From NCBI GenBank assembly GCA_030041385.1, contig JASHNY010000028.1, positions 1 to 48,736 of the forward strand: a stretch of 48,736 nt of DNA, read 5' to 3'. Below the pieces are notes generated by a model, which was not told where the DNA came from, did no database searches, and saw only the letters and a list, made by a program, of their open reading frames with translations. This document shows positions 16,630 to 25,639 of the stretch, in pieces. Each line of letters opens with the position of its first letter. Position 1 is the stretch's first letter. This DNA comes from Alphaproteobacteria bacterium. Its GTDB lineage: Bacteria > Pseudomonadota > Alphaproteobacteria > ATCC43930 > CGMCC-115725. A program made the position numbers and the translations under genes.

Positions 16630-16657
16630 AAAATAACATCGATGGCGATCGAGTCAA
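16630..16657 (-). promoter_or_regulatory. Candidate promoter of the ars operon
   Basis: On the minus strand TTGACT (16657-16652) is followed after 16 bases by TATTTT (16635-16630), a good sigma70-type pair in an AT-richer segment. It points at arsR and would start transcription within the inverted repeat at 16609-16625. Confidence 0.6.
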
Positions 16658-16720
16658 CGAGATTTTGAAAAATATCAGAATGAACAGACCGGCAACGCCT
16701 TCGACACCTGGACTAACCGT

Positions 16721-17680
16721 CTAGTCCCGGCTGCAGGCAGCGCCGCCGAGCACGCAGAACTTGGCGCAATGCGGGTGGTTGAGCGGAACGCCGCCGCGCG
16801 CCGCGCGCAGGGTCGGGCCAAGGTCGAATTGCGGGTCGTCGGGCAACAGGGTGCAGGCGACGACGGTCGGTCGCGCCGCGCCCTTGCGCTTGACGACCAT
16901 GCGCGCCGACGCGCACATCACATTGTCCGGCGATTTCTTCAGGATGCCCCAGCACGCCTCGGTGATCTCGGGCACGTCGACGCTCGCATCCATCTCGGGG
17001 AAGATCATCAGCGCGACCGGGTCGTCGGCGTCGAGGGCGATGCCCAATTCGGCGAAAAGCCGGGCGAAGCCGCGGCGAATCGCCGCTTCCGGCTCGCCCG
17101 AAAGATAGCGGCTGGCGACGTTGATCGAAAACCCGCTGGCCGCCAGCCACGAGAGCCCGTCGAGCGTCGGCTGCCAGCTGCGCCGGCCGCGTTCGGCCTC
17201 ATGCACGGCGCTGCCGTAATGGTCGATCGACACGCGGATCGTCAGCCGGTCGCCGTGCCGCTCCTTCAGTTGGAGCAATTGCGCCTTGCACTTGCCCATC
17301 GGCCGCATCGCGTTGGTCAATACCAGCGCGTCGAAGCCGCGCGACAACACGGTCTCCAGCATTGCCGGCAGGTCGGGGTTCATGAACGGCTCGCCGCCGG
17401 TAAAGCCGATCAGCCGGGTTCCGAGCCGATCCCGGGCGATCTCGTCGAGATATTCGGTGACCTCGGCCGCGGTCAGATAGGCCAGCCGGTCGTTCCTGGG
17501 CGAGGATTCGATATAGCAATTGGCGCAGGTCAGGTTGCACAGCGTGCCGGTGTTGAACCAGAGCGTATCGAGCGATTTGAGCGCGACCCGGGCGCGGCGG
17601 TCGCCGCCCGCGGTGATGTCGGGGTCGCGGAATTTGCGCGGATCGAGCGGCACGGCGGCGGCGGCGAGCGGAAAAGCCAT
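16721..17680 (-). CDS. Radical SAM protein with SPASM-like C-terminal cysteines
   Basis: A 319-residue radical SAM enzyme. The SAM-cluster cysteines are Cys48, Cys52 and Cys55 in LCNLTCANCYIE, followed by GFTGGEPFMNPDLP (SAM-binding GGE) and VSIDHYG. The C-terminal part has further cysteines: NVMCASARMVV, VVACTLL and finally Cys305, Cys309 and Cys316 in HCAKFCVLGGAACS, which resembles a SPASM/Twitch domain holding an auxiliary Fe-S cluster. The reaction cannot be read from sequence. It is divergent from the urc genes (165 bases between starts) and 126 bases upstream of arsR on the same strand, so it could belong to either system. It lacks the RCCLKC motif I associate with the arsenic enzyme ArsL. 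Confidence 0.88.
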   Translation of the reverse strand: MAFPLAAAAVPLDPRKFRDPDITAGGDRRARVALKSLDTLWFNTGTLCNLTCANCYIESSPRNDRLAYLTAAEVTEYLDEIARDRLGTRLIGFTGGEPFMNPDLPAMLETVLSRGFDALVLTNAMRPMGKCKAQLLQLKERHGDRLTIRVSIDHYGSAVHEAERGRRSWQPTLDGLSWLAASGFSINVASRYLSGEPEAAIRRGFARLFAELGIALDADDPVALMIFPEMDASVDVPEITEACWGILKKSPDNVMCASARMVVKRKGAARPTVVACTLLPDDPQFDLGPTLRAARGGVPLNHPHCAKFCVLGGAACSRD

Positions 17681-17845
17681 GAACCCGTTCTTTTGAAGGC
17701 CGGCAGGTACCTAAAGGCTAGCACGACACGGGCGCGGTTCAATGGAACATCATCGCGCGGCGGCCCCGCCTTCGCGCGCGCAGGCTGCCATCTGGACGCG
17801 AAGGGTGCAGCGCCTATATTAGCTTTTTTCCGGGTGGCCGGTCCG

Positions 17846-19099
17846 ATGGAACCTTCGTTTCCTCGTCACATCCGCCTCACCTCTCACCCCGGTGACGGCG
17901 GGCCGGACAAGGTGCCGCTGCACTGGGGTGCGGCAAACGCCGCGGCCCGCGGCCCGGTGGTGGCGAGCCCGGCCGAACCGCGCCATCGCAACGCGATCGG
18001 CTCGCATTCCGGCTCCTATGCGGTCTATCGCGCACTGGCGGTGGCGACTCACGCGCTGGCCTCCCGCCATCGTCCCGATCTGACCGATACCGCCCCGGCC
18101 GCGCTGATCGGCCCGCAGCCGCAATGGGCCGATCCGGCAAAGATCGTCTCGCTCGACCCTTACGGGCATCTGGTCGGCGAAGTATTCGCCGAGCAGATCC
18201 GCGCCGGCATCGATGCCCGGCCGACGATCGCGGTGACGCGGGCGCGGATCAACCTGCCCGAAATCGCCGCCCGCCTCGGCCGTGGCGGCATCATGCCGGA
18301 CGGGACCATTGTGCTCGACAGCGGCGAGATCGCGGTGACCAAGGCGGCGATCGACCCGGTGTGGCACCTGCCGGGGCTCGCCGCGCGCTTCGGTGTTGCC
18401 GAACTCGACTTGCGCCGGACCTTGTTCGAAGAGACCGGCGGCATGTTTCCCGAGCTGGTGACCCGCCCCGACCTCGAAATCTTCCTGCCGCCGATCGGCG
18501 GCACCACGGTCTACCTGTTCGGCGATGTCGCGCGCCTTGCGGATCCGAACACGCCGATCGCCTGTCGCGTCCATGACGAGTGCAATGGCTCGGATGTGTT
18601 CGGCTCGGACATCTGCACCTGCCGGCCCTATCTGGTGCACGGCGTCGAGGTTTGCGTGAAGACGGCACAACACGGCGGCGTCGGCATCGTCGTCTACAAT
18701 CGCAAGGAGGGGCGGGCGCTCGGGGAGGTGACCAAGTTCCTGGTCTACAATGCGCGCAAGCGCCAGGAAGGGGGCGACCGGGCCGACACGTATTTCCACC
18801 GCACCGAATGCGTCGCCGGTGTACAGGACATGCGGTTTCAAGAGCTTATGCCCGATGTCTTCCACTGGCTTGGCATCCGCCGCATCGACCGCTGGGTGTC
18901 GATGTCGAACATCAAGCGGGAGGCGCTGCTGGCCCAGGGGATCACGGTCGCCGAGCAGGTGCCGATCCCGGAGGGGCTGGTGCCCCCCGACGCCCAGGTC
19001 GAGATCGCGGCAAAGAAGGCGGCCGGCTACTTTGCCCCGGCCGGGGTGCCGAGCGCTGCCGAGCTGCGCCTGACCAAGGGCCGCAGCTTCGATACGTGA
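17846..19099 (+). CDS. urc1: GTP cyclohydrolase II-like uracil catabolism protein (Urc1 type)
   Basis: A 417-residue member of the RibA superfamily. The zinc site HDECNGSDVFGSDICTC has Cys246, Cys257 and Cys259 in the C-x10-C-x-C spacing of GTP cyclohydrolase II; YNRKEGRALGEVTKFLVYNA corresponds to the RibA stretch RQEGRGIGLLNK; and SMSNIKREAL replaces the usual MTNNPxK. It is twice as long as RibA (about 200 aa), with an N-terminal half of about 220 residues found in the Urc1 subfamily. In yeast, Urc1 is essential for degradation of uracil through UMP. The next two genes, urc4 and upp, confirm the pathway. The ATG at 17846 gives the family N terminus; true riboflavin synthesis is unlikely. 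Confidence 0.88.
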   Translation: MEPSFPRHIRLTSHPGDGGPDKVPLHWGAANAAARGPVVASPAEPRHRNAIGSHSGSYAVYRALAVATHALASRHRPDLTDTAPAALIGPQPQWADPAKIVSLDPYGHLVGEVFAEQIRAGIDARPTIAVTRARINLPEIAARLGRGGIMPDGTIVLDSGEIAVTKAAIDPVWHLPGLAARFGVAELDLRRTLFEETGGMFPELVTRPDLEIFLPPIGGTTVYLFGDVARLADPNTPIACRVHDECNGSDVFGSDICTCRPYLVHGVEVCVKTAQHGGVGIVVYNRKEGRALGEVTKFLVYNARKRQEGGDRADTYFHRTECVAGVQDMRFQELMPDVFHWLGIRRIDRWVSMSNIKREALLAQGITVAEQVPIPEGLVPPDAQVEIAAKKAAGYFAPAGVPSAAELRLTKGRSFDT

Positions 19100-20289
19100 G
19101 CGGCGCGGCCGCCGCCTTGTTGAGCGCCACCGCGGTGCGCCAGCGCTGCGGGGTCGTGCTGGCGGCAGCCGAAGCCGGCGAGACCCGGCATTTCCGGGTG
19201 GTTCCGGGCCGGCTCGACGGCATCGCCGATCGCGTCGCCGCGGTGACCCGGCGGCGCTATCCCGATCTCGAAATTCCCTATCACAGCCGCTGGCGGCATT
19301 TCGCGGTCGGCGCGGTCGATCGGGCAGCGCTGGTTGCGCCTGGCGCTGGTGCTGCCGAGGCGGCGCGGGCGCGGCTCGACCTCGCTTTCGTCTCGGTATT
19401 GCTCGATGCCGGCGCCGGGTCCCGCTGGACCTATCGGGAGGCCGCGACCGGACTAACCCTGGCGCGGTCGGAAGGGCTCGCGGCTGCCAGCCTCAGGGCG
19501 ATGCAGGCGGGCCTGTTTTCCGCCGATCCGGGGTCGCCGTGGCGCGTCGATGCCGCGGTCTTGAGCGAACTCACCGCCGAGCGGCTTGCCGAGGCGTTCC
19601 AGCACCGGCCGGGCAACGAATTGGCGGGCCTCGACGGCCGCGCCGCCTTGCTGCGGCGCCTGGGGCAGACGCTGGCGGCGATGCCGCAGTGTTTCGGCAG
19701 CCCGGCCCGGCCCGGCCACCTCTACGATTTCTGGCTGCCGCAGCTTCATGGGCTCCCGGCGCCGGAGATGCTCGCTCTGGTATTGCGCGCGCTCGGCCCG
19801 ATCTGGCCCGGGAGGCTGTCGCTCGACGGCGTGCCGCTCGGCGATTGCGGCCGTCACGGCGCGGTTCCCGGCGACCATCTGGTGCCGTTCCATAAGCTCA
19901 GCCAATGGTTGGTCTACTCATTGGTCGAGCCGCTGGCCGAAGCGGGCTTCAACATCACCGATCTCGACGGTCTGACCGGCCTCGCCGAATACCGCAATGG
20001 CGGCCTGTTTCTCGATGGCGGGATGCTGGAGCCGTACGACGAGGGGCTGAAACGCCGGGTTCTCGATCCGGCGAGCGAGACGGTGATCGAATGGCGGGCC
20101 CTGACCGTCGCCTTGCTCGATCGCCTGGCGCCGCTGGTGGCTCTTCGCCTGGGCAAAGACCGCGATGCGTTTCCGCTGGCGCGGATGCTCGAAGGCGGCA
20201 GCTGGGCCGCCGGACGCGAACTGGCAGCCGAGCGCCGGCAGGATGGCAGCCCGCCGCTGTCGGTCGCCAGCGACGGAACGTTGTTTTGA
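19096..20289 (+). CDS. urc4: URC4/Urg3-family protein (DUF1688), uracil catabolism
   Basis: A 397-residue DUF1688 protein. Recognisable family blocks are [58 protein letters not shown], the aromatic-rich [12 protein letters not shown], and [22 protein letters not shown]1688 corresponds to yeast Urc4, needed for ring opening of the uracil nucleotide; its exact chemistry is not settled. The start is GTG at 19096, which overlaps the urc1 stop (GTGA), so the two are translationally coupled. A hydrophilic tail ends 11 bases before upp. Function is assigned by family and neighbours. Confidence 0.88.
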   Translation: MSGAAAALLSATAVRQRCGVVLAAAEAGETRHFRVVPGRLDGIADRVAAVTRRRYPDLEIPYHSRWRHFAVGAVDRAALVAPGAGAAEAARARLDLAFVSVLLDAGAGSRWTYREAATGLTLARSEGLAAASLRAMQAGLFSADPGSPWRVDAAVLSELTAERLAEAFQHRPGNELAGLDGRAALLRRLGQTLAAMPQCFGSPARPGHLYDFWLPQLHGLPAPEMLALVLRALGPIWPGRLSLDGVPLGDCGRHGAVPGDHLVPFHKLSQWLVYSLVEPLAEAGFNITDLDGLTGLAEYRNGGLFLDGGMLEPYDEGLKRRVLDPASETVIEWRALTVALLDRLAPLVALRLGKDRDAFPLARMLEGGSWAAGRELAAERRQDGSPPLSVASDGTLF

Positions 20290-20300
20290 GGGCAAGCGCA

Positions 20301-20936
20301 ATGCCGGCTCCATCCCTTACCGTCGTCGAGCATCCGCTGGTGCGGCACAAGCTGGCGCTGATGCGCGATACCCGCACCTCGACCGCCAAATTCCGCCGGC
20401 TGATGCACGAGATCAGCCTGCTGCTCGCCTATGAGGCGACGCGCGATCTGCCGCTCGCCGAGACCGAGATCGAGACGCCGCTGGAGCGCGCCCGGTTCCC
20501 GGTGCTGGCCGGCAAGAAATTGTGCCTCGTTTCGATCCTGCGCGCCGGCAACGGCATTCTCGACGGCATGCTCGACCTGCTGCCCTCGGCGCGGGTCGGC
20601 CATATCGGCATCTACCGCGAGCCGCGCTCCCTGGCGGCGATCGAATATTACCTGAAACTGCCGGCCGATCTGGCCGAACGCGACGTGATCCTCGTCGATC
20701 CGATGCTGGCCACCGGCAACTCGGCGGTGGCGGCAATCTCGCGTCTCGTCGAATTGCAGGCGCGCTCGATCAAGTTCGTATGCCTGGTCGCCGCACCGGA
20801 CGGCGTCGCCAACGTCCACAAGGCGTTTCCCGAGGTGGCGATCGTTGCCGCTGCGCTCGACCGCGGCCTCAACGAGCACGGCTACATTCTGCCCGGCCTC
20901 GGCGATGCCGGCGACCGCCTGTTCGGGACCAAGTAG
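20301..20936 (+). CDS. upp: Uracil phosphoribosyltransferase
   Basis: A 211-residue enzyme that makes UMP from uracil and PRPP. The N terminus [18 protein letters not shown], the block [18 protein letters not shown], and [17 protein letters not shown] are family features; the PRPP loop is [11 protein letters not shown] (about 132-142), with Asn where most members have Gly. The end [18 protein letters not shown] is canonical. Normally a salvage enzyme, but as the third gene after urc1 and urc4 it most likely supplies UMP to the URC degradation route (the Urc6 role). Confidence 0.95.
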   Translation: MPAPSLTVVEHPLVRHKLALMRDTRTSTAKFRRLMHEISLLLAYEATRDLPLAETEIETPLERARFPVLAGKKLCLVSILRAGNGILDGMLDLLPSARVGHIGIYREPRSLAAIEYYLKLPADLAERDVILVDPMLATGNSAVAAISRLVELQARSIKFVCLVAAPDGVANVHKAFPEVAIVAAALDRGLNEHGYILPGLGDAGDRLFGTK

Positions 20937-20951
20937 GCGCCGCCGCGCCCG

Positions 20952-21434
20952 CTAATGGTGTTCCCAGCGCTGCCGGTGCTCGCGCAACAAGGTGACGAAC
21001 TCGGCGCGCTGAGCCGGCGACAGGGCGGCCAGGAAGGAGAGCGTGTTCGCCGTCGCGTCGCGGGCGAAGTCGTGGCGCTTTTGGGCCGCCATGTCGAACA
21101 ATTGCGAAATCCTGGCCTGGTTCGGCTGGGGCTTGGCGATCTCGGCCCAGGCATCGGCGATGATCGGGTCGAGCTCGGCATGCATCAGCTGCGCCCGGGC
21201 CCGCATCGTGCGGAAATAGCGGTCGAAGGCGAGGCGCTGCTGGGGGTTGAGGTTGAGTTCGCCGGCAACTTCGCGGATTCGTTCGACCGGGCGCAGCGGC
21301 TCGTGCGTCCGCCTCCACACCGCACCGGCGACGAAGCACAGGTTCAGTACCGCCGACAAGACCAGCAGGACAACCAGCAGGCGCCGCCGGCCGGGCCGCG
21401 GTCCGGCACTTTCCCCGCCTGCGCCTGCGGTCAC
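20952..21434 (-). CDS. Membrane-anchored periplasmic CpxP/Spy-like (heavy-metal resistance type) protein
   Basis: A 160-residue protein with one membrane helix near the N terminus (RRLLVVLLVLSAVLNLCFVAGAV, about 17-39) and a helical, charged periplasmic part. The helices LNLNPQQRLAFDRYFRTMRA, IADAWAEIAKPQPNQARISQLF and LSPAQRAEFVTLLREHRQRW follow the CpxP/Spy/ZraP 'LTxxQ' pattern (here LNPQQ and LSPAQ). Such proteins sense or chaperone misfolded envelope proteins or metals. It overlaps the upstream putative anti-sigma gene by 4 bases, and probably works in that envelope-stress switch. The C terminus is histidine-rich (HRQRWEHH). Confidence 0.78.
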   Translation of the reverse strand: MTAGAGGESAGPRPGRRRLLVVLLVLSAVLNLCFVAGAVWRRTHEPLRPVERIREVAGELNLNPQQRLAFDRYFRTMRARAQLMHAELDPIIADAWAEIAKPQPNQARISQLFDMAAQKRHDFARDATANTLSFLAALSPAQRAEFVTLLREHRQRWEHH

Positions 21435-21982
21435 GATTCGAGGCCGTTGCTGATATTGGTCAACAGGCTGCCGGCGGGATCAAGCAAGTCGCCAAGGAAG
21501 TTGTCTTCGCTCGCCTGGGCGCCGGTGTGGTCGAGCATCAGCGAAGTATCGCTGCCGAGCGCAAAACCGAGCCAGCTCGCAACGAGAATAGCGGCGGCGA
21601 GACTGCCCCAGCGGGCGACGCCGTAAAGGCTCGGGCGCGGGCGGCGCACCCGCACGAAGGGCACCAGGCGCCCGTGCGGCGTCTCCTCCGGCCCGGCCAG
21701 CGCGATGGCGCGGTCGACGATCCGCCCGACAGCCGCGACCGCCGGCGCCGCCGCCAGCGCCTTCGCGGCGGCGACATCGGCGCGGGCATCGGGATCGGAG
21801 CCGAGCAGCGCCGCGACCCGCTCGTGCTCGTCAGCATCGAGGCGGCCATCGACAAAGCCGGCCAGGTCAAGGAACACGGCCTCCTCGTCCGGCACGGCAT
21901 CAACCGCCCGGCAGTATCGCCAGAGGGCCTGGTCGGACGGCTCCGCCGGCCGGTCGTTGTGCATCTGGTCCACTCGCCGCAT
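21431..21982 (-). CDS. Putative membrane anti-sigma factor
   Basis: A 183-residue protein. The N-terminal part (about 40-100: LDLAGFVDGRLDADEHERVAALLGSDPDARADVAAAKALA) has the helical pattern of zinc-less anti-sigma domains that begin 'aYvDGeLd'. One membrane helix follows at about 125-145 (GSLAAAILVASWLGFALG), with a short periplasmic tail. This layout, directly after an ECF sigma gene, indicates an anti-sigma factor holding that sigma factor at the membrane. The first ATG at 21982 is used; an ATG at 21964 is equally possible. Inference rests on context and topology, not on a strong motif. Confidence 0.72.
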   Translation of the reverse strand: MRRVDQMHNDRPAEPSDQALWRYCRAVDAVPDEEAVFLDLAGFVDGRLDADEHERVAALLGSDPDARADVAAAKALAAAPAVAAVGRIVDRAIALAGPEETPHGRLVPFVRVRRPRPSLYGVARWGSLAAAILVASWLGFALGSDTSLMLDHTGAQASEDNFLGDLLDPAGSLLTNISNGLES

Positions 21983-22055
21983 GCCGCTAACGCCCTATCG
22001 TCATTTCTACGATGCCCTCTTCATCACCATCCCCGCAACCTATTGGTTTCGGTGC

Positions 22056-22586
22056 TCACTCGATCTCTGCCTTGAAATGCGCGCGCAGTTTCAGCATCGC
22101 CTTGTGGTGCGCGCTGCGCACGGTCTGCGGATCGATGCCGAGCGCAGCGGCGACCTCGGCGACATCCATCTCGCGGTCGTACAGCATCGTCAGAATTTCG
22201 CGTTGTCGCGGCGACAACAGTGCCTCGGGCAGTTTGAGCTTGCGCACCGGCTCGACCGGATCGACGGCGAGCTGCGCCTCGGGCACTGCCTCGAGCGGCA
22301 GGGATTCGGCCCGGCGCCGGCGCAACCCGTCGCGCGCCGTGCTGCGGGCGACGATGGTCAGCCAGGTGGAGATTGCGGCGCGGGTCGGATCGTAGCTGCG
22401 CAACAGCCGGAAGTCGTCCTTGCACAGGCGCACGAACACTTCTTGGGTGAAGTCTTCGATGTCGCCGGCGACCATTGCCACGCTGCGCACGGCGGCGACG
22501 ATGAGCCCGGCGTAGCGGCGCACGAAGGCGTCCCACGCCTGCCGGTCGCCGCTTAGCAGCGCATCGAGGCCGCGGTCCCCAGCCAA
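22056..22586 (-). CDS. ECF-family RNA polymerase sigma factor
   Basis: A 176-residue sigma factor with region 2 (WDAFVRRYAGLIVAAVRS and the -10 recognition helix DIEDFTQEVFVRL, with DPTRAAISTWLTIVARSTARD) and region 4 (LSPRQREILTMLYDREMDVAEVAAALGIDPQTVRSAHHKAMLKLR). The ECF layout, with no regions 1 or 3, is clear. It is followed by the putative anti-sigma factor and the CpxP-like protein, a complete candidate stress-response module. Its promoter, if any, must lie in the 31 bases after the fumarase stop or within the fumarase gene. Confidence 0.92.
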   Translation of the reverse strand: MAGDRGLDALLSGDRQAWDAFVRRYAGLIVAAVRSVAMVAGDIEDFTQEVFVRLCKDDFRLLRSYDPTRAAISTWLTIVARSTARDGLRRRRAESLPLEAVPEAQLAVDPVEPVRKLKLPEALLSPRQREILTMLYDREMDVAEVAAALGIDPQTVRSAHHKAMLKLRAHFKAEIE

Positions 22587-22617
22587 TGCGAAGATCCCAC
22601 AGCCGAACCCGTCAGTC

Positions 22618-24240
22618 TCACGACAGTGCGGCGAAGAAGTCGTTGCCCTTGTCGTCGATGACGATAAAGGCGGGGAAATCGACGACCTCGATGCGCCAGA
22701 TCGCCTCCATGCCGAGCTCCGGATATTCGATCAGCTCGACCTTCTTGATGCAGTCCTGCGCCAGCCGCGCCGCCGCACCGCCAATCGAGCCGAGATAGAA
22801 CCCGCCGTGCTTCTTGCAGGCGGCGCGCACCTCGCCGCCGCGATTGCCCTTGGCCAGCGTGACGAAGCTGCCGCCCGCTGCCATGAACGCATCGACGTAG
22901 GAATCCATGCGCCCGGCCGTGGTCGGCCCGAACGAGCCCGAGGCATAGCCCGACGGCGTCTTCGCCGGGCCGGCATAGTAGATCGGATGGTCCTTGACGT
23001 ATTGCGGCAGGCCGTCGCCGCGGTCGAGCCGTTCCTTGAGGCGCGCATGGGCGATGTCGCGGGCGACGATCAATGTGCCCGAAAGGCTGAGCCGCGTCTT
23101 GATCGGGTATCGCGACAAGGTCTGGCGGATCTCGGCCATCGGCCGCGTCAGGTCGATCGGCACCACATCGCCCGCGAGCGAGGCGGCGTCGATCTCGGGC
23201 AGGAAGCGGGCCGGCTCGGTTTCGAGTTGTTCGAGGAAGACGCCGTCAGCGGTGATCTTGCCGAGGATCTGGCGGTCGGCCGAGCACGACACCCCGATGC
23301 CGATCGGCAGGCTGGCGCCATGCCGCGGCAGGCGAATGACGCGCACGTCATGGCAGAAATACTTGCCGCCGAACTGGGCGCCGATGCCGAGATTGCGCGT
23401 CAGCCCCAGCACTTCCTGTTCGAATTCGCGGTCGCGATAGGCCTGGCCGTATTTGTTGCCGGCATCAGGCAGGGTGTCGAGATAGCGGCAGCTCGCCAGC
23501 TTCACGGTCTTCAACGTCAGTTCGGCCGAAGTGCCGCCGATCACGATCGCCAGGTGATAGGGCGGGCAGGCCGCGGTGCCGAGGGTACGGATCTTTTCGT
23601 CGAGAAAGGCAATGAGCGATTTGGGGTTCAGCACCGCCTTGGTCTGCTGATAGAGAAAGCTCTTGTTGGCGGAGCCGCCGCCCTTGGCGATGAACAGGAA
23701 TTTGTACGCCTCGCCCGGCTCGGCATAGAGCTCGATCTGGGCCGGCAGATTGTCGCCGGTGTTGACCTCGTCGTACATCGACAGCGGCGCCACCTGGCTG
23801 TAGCGAAGGTTGGTATCGGTATAGGTGCGGCGAATGCCGGCAGAGATCGCCGCGGCGTCGTCGGCGCCGGTCCACACGTGCTGGCCCTTTTTGCCCATGA
23901 CGATCGCGGTGCCGGTATCCTGGCACATCGGCAATACCTTGCCGGCGGCGATATTGGCGTTTTTCAACAGGTCGAAGGCGACGAAACGGTCGTTGGCCGA
24001 GGCTTCCGGGTCGTCGAGGATTGCGGCGAGCGATGCGAGATGCCCCGGCCGCAGCAGGTGTGCGCAATCGACAAACGCCTCGCGCGCCAGCAGGGTCAGC
24101 GCCTCGGGCGCGACCTTGATTACACGCTCGCCGGCGAAATCGGCGGCCGCAACATAATCGCCGCCGAGCTTGCGGTAGGGCGTGTCATCGTCGCTCAGCG
24201 GAAACAGCTCGTGAAAAGGCAGATCGCCGGTTTGGCTCAT
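22618..24240 (-). CDS. Fumarate hydratase class I ([4Fe-4S])
   Basis: A 540-residue iron-sulfur fumarase of the TCA cycle. The three cluster cysteines are Cys106 (PMCQDTGTA), Cys225 (AACPPYHLA) and Cys319 ([13 protein letters not shown]). The alpha-domain block [18 protein letters not shown] and the beta-domain end [20 protein letters not shown] fit class I (FumA type, both domains fused). The ATG at 24240 gives the standard N terminus; the frame is open further left but with unlikely content. The stop lies 31 bases before the ECF sigma factor on the same strand. Confidence 0.95.
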   Translation of the reverse strand: MSQTGDLPFHELFPLSDDDTPYRKLGGDYVAAADFAGERVIKVAPEALTLLAREAFVDCAHLLRPGHLASLAAILDDPEASANDRFVAFDLLKNANIAAGKVLPMCQDTGTAIVMGKKGQHVWTGADDAAAISAGIRRTYTDTNLRYSQVAPLSMYDEVNTGDNLPAQIELYAEPGEAYKFLFIAKGGGSANKSFLYQQTKAVLNPKSLIAFLDEKIRTLGTAACPPYHLAIVIGGTSAELTLKTVKLASCRYLDTLPDAGNKYGQAYRDREFEQEVLGLTRNLGIGAQFGGKYFCHDVRVIRLPRHGASLPIGIGVSCSADRQILGKITADGVFLEQLETEPARFLPEIDAASLAGDVVPIDLTRPMAEIRQTLSRYPIKTRLSLSGTLIVARDIAHARLKERLDRGDGLPQYVKDHPIYYAGPAKTPSGYASGSFGPTTAGRMDSYVDAFMAAGGSFVTLAKGNRGGEVRAACKKHGGFYLGSIGGAAARLAQDCIKKVELIEYPELGMEAIWRIEVVDFPAFIVIDDKGNDFFAALS

Positions 24241-24376
24241 CCTCGCGCTCCCGATAACATGGCGCCGCAGCATCATTGTTTCGGCGGCGCCGTCAAGCGG
24301 CGGGCGGCAGCCATGGGCAACCCGCCGCCCCGGCCTGACGAGCGATGGCGGGCGGCGAACATCCGGGCGGCAGGCG

Positions 24377-25105
24377 ATGACGCAAAACATTTACGACGAC
24401 GACGGGTTCTTTGCCGGCTACAGCCGGCTGCCCCGCTCGGTTGAGGGGCTCGATGGCGCCCCCGAATGGCCGGTCTTGCGGGCGATGCTGCCGGACCTGC
24501 GCGGCCGCCGCGTGGTCGATCTCGGCTGCGGCTTCGGCTGGTTCTGCCGGTGGGCATTGCAGCAGGGCGCGGCATACGTGCTCGGCCTCGACGTTTCCGA
24601 GAAGATGCTGGCGCGCGCCCGCGCCGATGGCGGCGGCGCCGCGATCGGCTATCGGCGCGCCGACATGGAGCGGCTCGAACTGCCGGAGGCGCCGTTCGAC
24701 CTCGCCTACAGCTCGCTGGCCCTGCATTATCTCGAACATCTCGACCGCGCGATGGCGGCGGTGCACCGTGCCCTGGTTCCCGGCGGCCGCTTCGTGTTCT
24801 CGGTGGAGCATCCGATCTTCACGGCGCCCGCGGCGCCGGGCTGGGTCGCGGGCGAGGGCGGGCGCAAGACGTGGCCGGTCGACCGTTATCTCGACGAAGG
24901 GCCGCGCTCGACCAACTGGCTGGCCGAAGGTGTCATCAAGCACCACCGCACCGTGGCGACCTATCTTAACCTGCTGATCAAAAGCGGCTTTACCATTCTG
25001 CGGATCGAGGAGTGGGGCCCGACCCCGGAGCAGATTGCGGCGCAACCGGCCTGGGCCGATGAGGTCGAGCGCCCGCCGTTTCTGCTGGTCGCGGCCACGC
25101 GGTAA
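24377..25105 (+). CDS. Class I SAM-dependent methyltransferase
   Basis: A 242-residue methyltransferase with the SAM motif [20 protein letters not shown] (about 46-65), the acidic strand [17 protein letters not shown], and post-motifs [17 protein letters not shown] and [17 protein letters not shown]. This resembles the UbiE/Methyltransf_11 small-molecule group. The substrate is unknown: neighbours (fumarase and sspB) give no hint. The ATG at 24377 starts [20 protein letters not shown], the usual beginning of this subgroup. Divergent from fumarase with 136 bases between starts. Confidence 0.88.
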   Translation: MTQNIYDDDGFFAGYSRLPRSVEGLDGAPEWPVLRAMLPDLRGRRVVDLGCGFGWFCRWALQQGAAYVLGLDVSEKMLARARADGGGAAIGYRRADMERLELPEAPFDLAYSSLALHYLEHLDRAMAAVHRALVPGGRFVFSVEHPIFTAPAAPGWVAGEGGRKTWPVDRYLDEGPRSTNWLAEGVIKHHRTVATYLNLLIKSGFTILRIEEWGPTPEQIAAQPAWADEVERPPFLLVAATR

Positions 25106-25121
25106 CCAGGCGCCGGACCGG

Positions 25122-25583
25122 CTATCGCTTTCTGAAATTGTCGAGGGTGACGACCTCGGCGCCGCCGGTTTCCTTCTGCGGCGCGGCGGCGACCGTGGCC
25201 GGCGCCTCGTCCGGCTCCGCCGCGACCGCGGGAGCGGCAAATTCGAGCGCAAAATTGACCGAAGGATCGGCAAAGCTCTTTATTGCCGCGTAGGGGATGG
25301 TCAGCCGCTCCGGCTGGCGCTGAAAGCTCAGCGTCACGGAAAAGGCCTCGTCGCCGATGTCGAGATCCCAGAACTGATGCTGGATCACGATCGTCATTTC
25401 TTCGGGGAATTTGGCGAGGAGATGCGGCGGCAAGCCGACGCCCGGCTCGCGCGTGCCAAAGCCGATGTAGAAATGGTGGTCGCCCGGCAGCCCGGTGCGC
25501 GCCACCCGCCGCAGCGCGTCGCGCACGACGCTGCGCAGCGCGCGCTCGATCATCTTATCGTACTGGAACAGGTCTTGCGGCAT
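25122..25583 (-). CDS. sspB: SspB-type ClpXP adaptor for SsrA-tagged proteins
   Basis: A 153-residue alpha-type SspB. The N-terminal domain (LFQYDKMIERALRSVVRDALRR, then HHFYIGFGTREPGVGLPPHL, MTIVIQHQFWDLDI) binds the SsrA tag; FSVTLSFQRQPERLTIPYAAIKSFADPSVNFALEF completes the fold. A flexible Ala-rich linker follows, ending in EVVTLDNFRKR, which matches the C-terminal motif that docks on ClpX. It delivers tmRNA-tagged proteins to ClpXP. The tmRNA gene lies just upstream on the same strand. Confidence 0.93.
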   Translation of the reverse strand: MPQDLFQYDKMIERALRSVVRDALRRVARTGLPGDHHFYIGFGTREPGVGLPPHLLAKFPEEMTIVIQHQFWDLDIGDEAFSVTLSFQRQPERLTIPYAAIKSFADPSVNFALEFAAPAVAAEPDEAPATVAAAPQKETGGAEVVTLDNFRKR

Positions 25584-25639
25584 CGCCGTTCCTCAAGCCC
25601 GCTTCTCCGGAAGGAAGTGAGGGGCTTCTGTTGCCCGGT

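Noticed and set aside
16721-17680. ArsL (arsinothricin synthesis) as identity of the radical SAM gene
   Set aside because: The gene lies upstream of ars genes, but the RCCLKC motif I know for ArsL is missing and the C-terminal cysteines look like SPASM.
17846-19099. RibA of riboflavin biosynthesis
   Set aside because: Although the zinc motif fits, the length is double, the MTNNPxK motif is replaced, and the neighbours are DUF1688 and upp and not rib genes.
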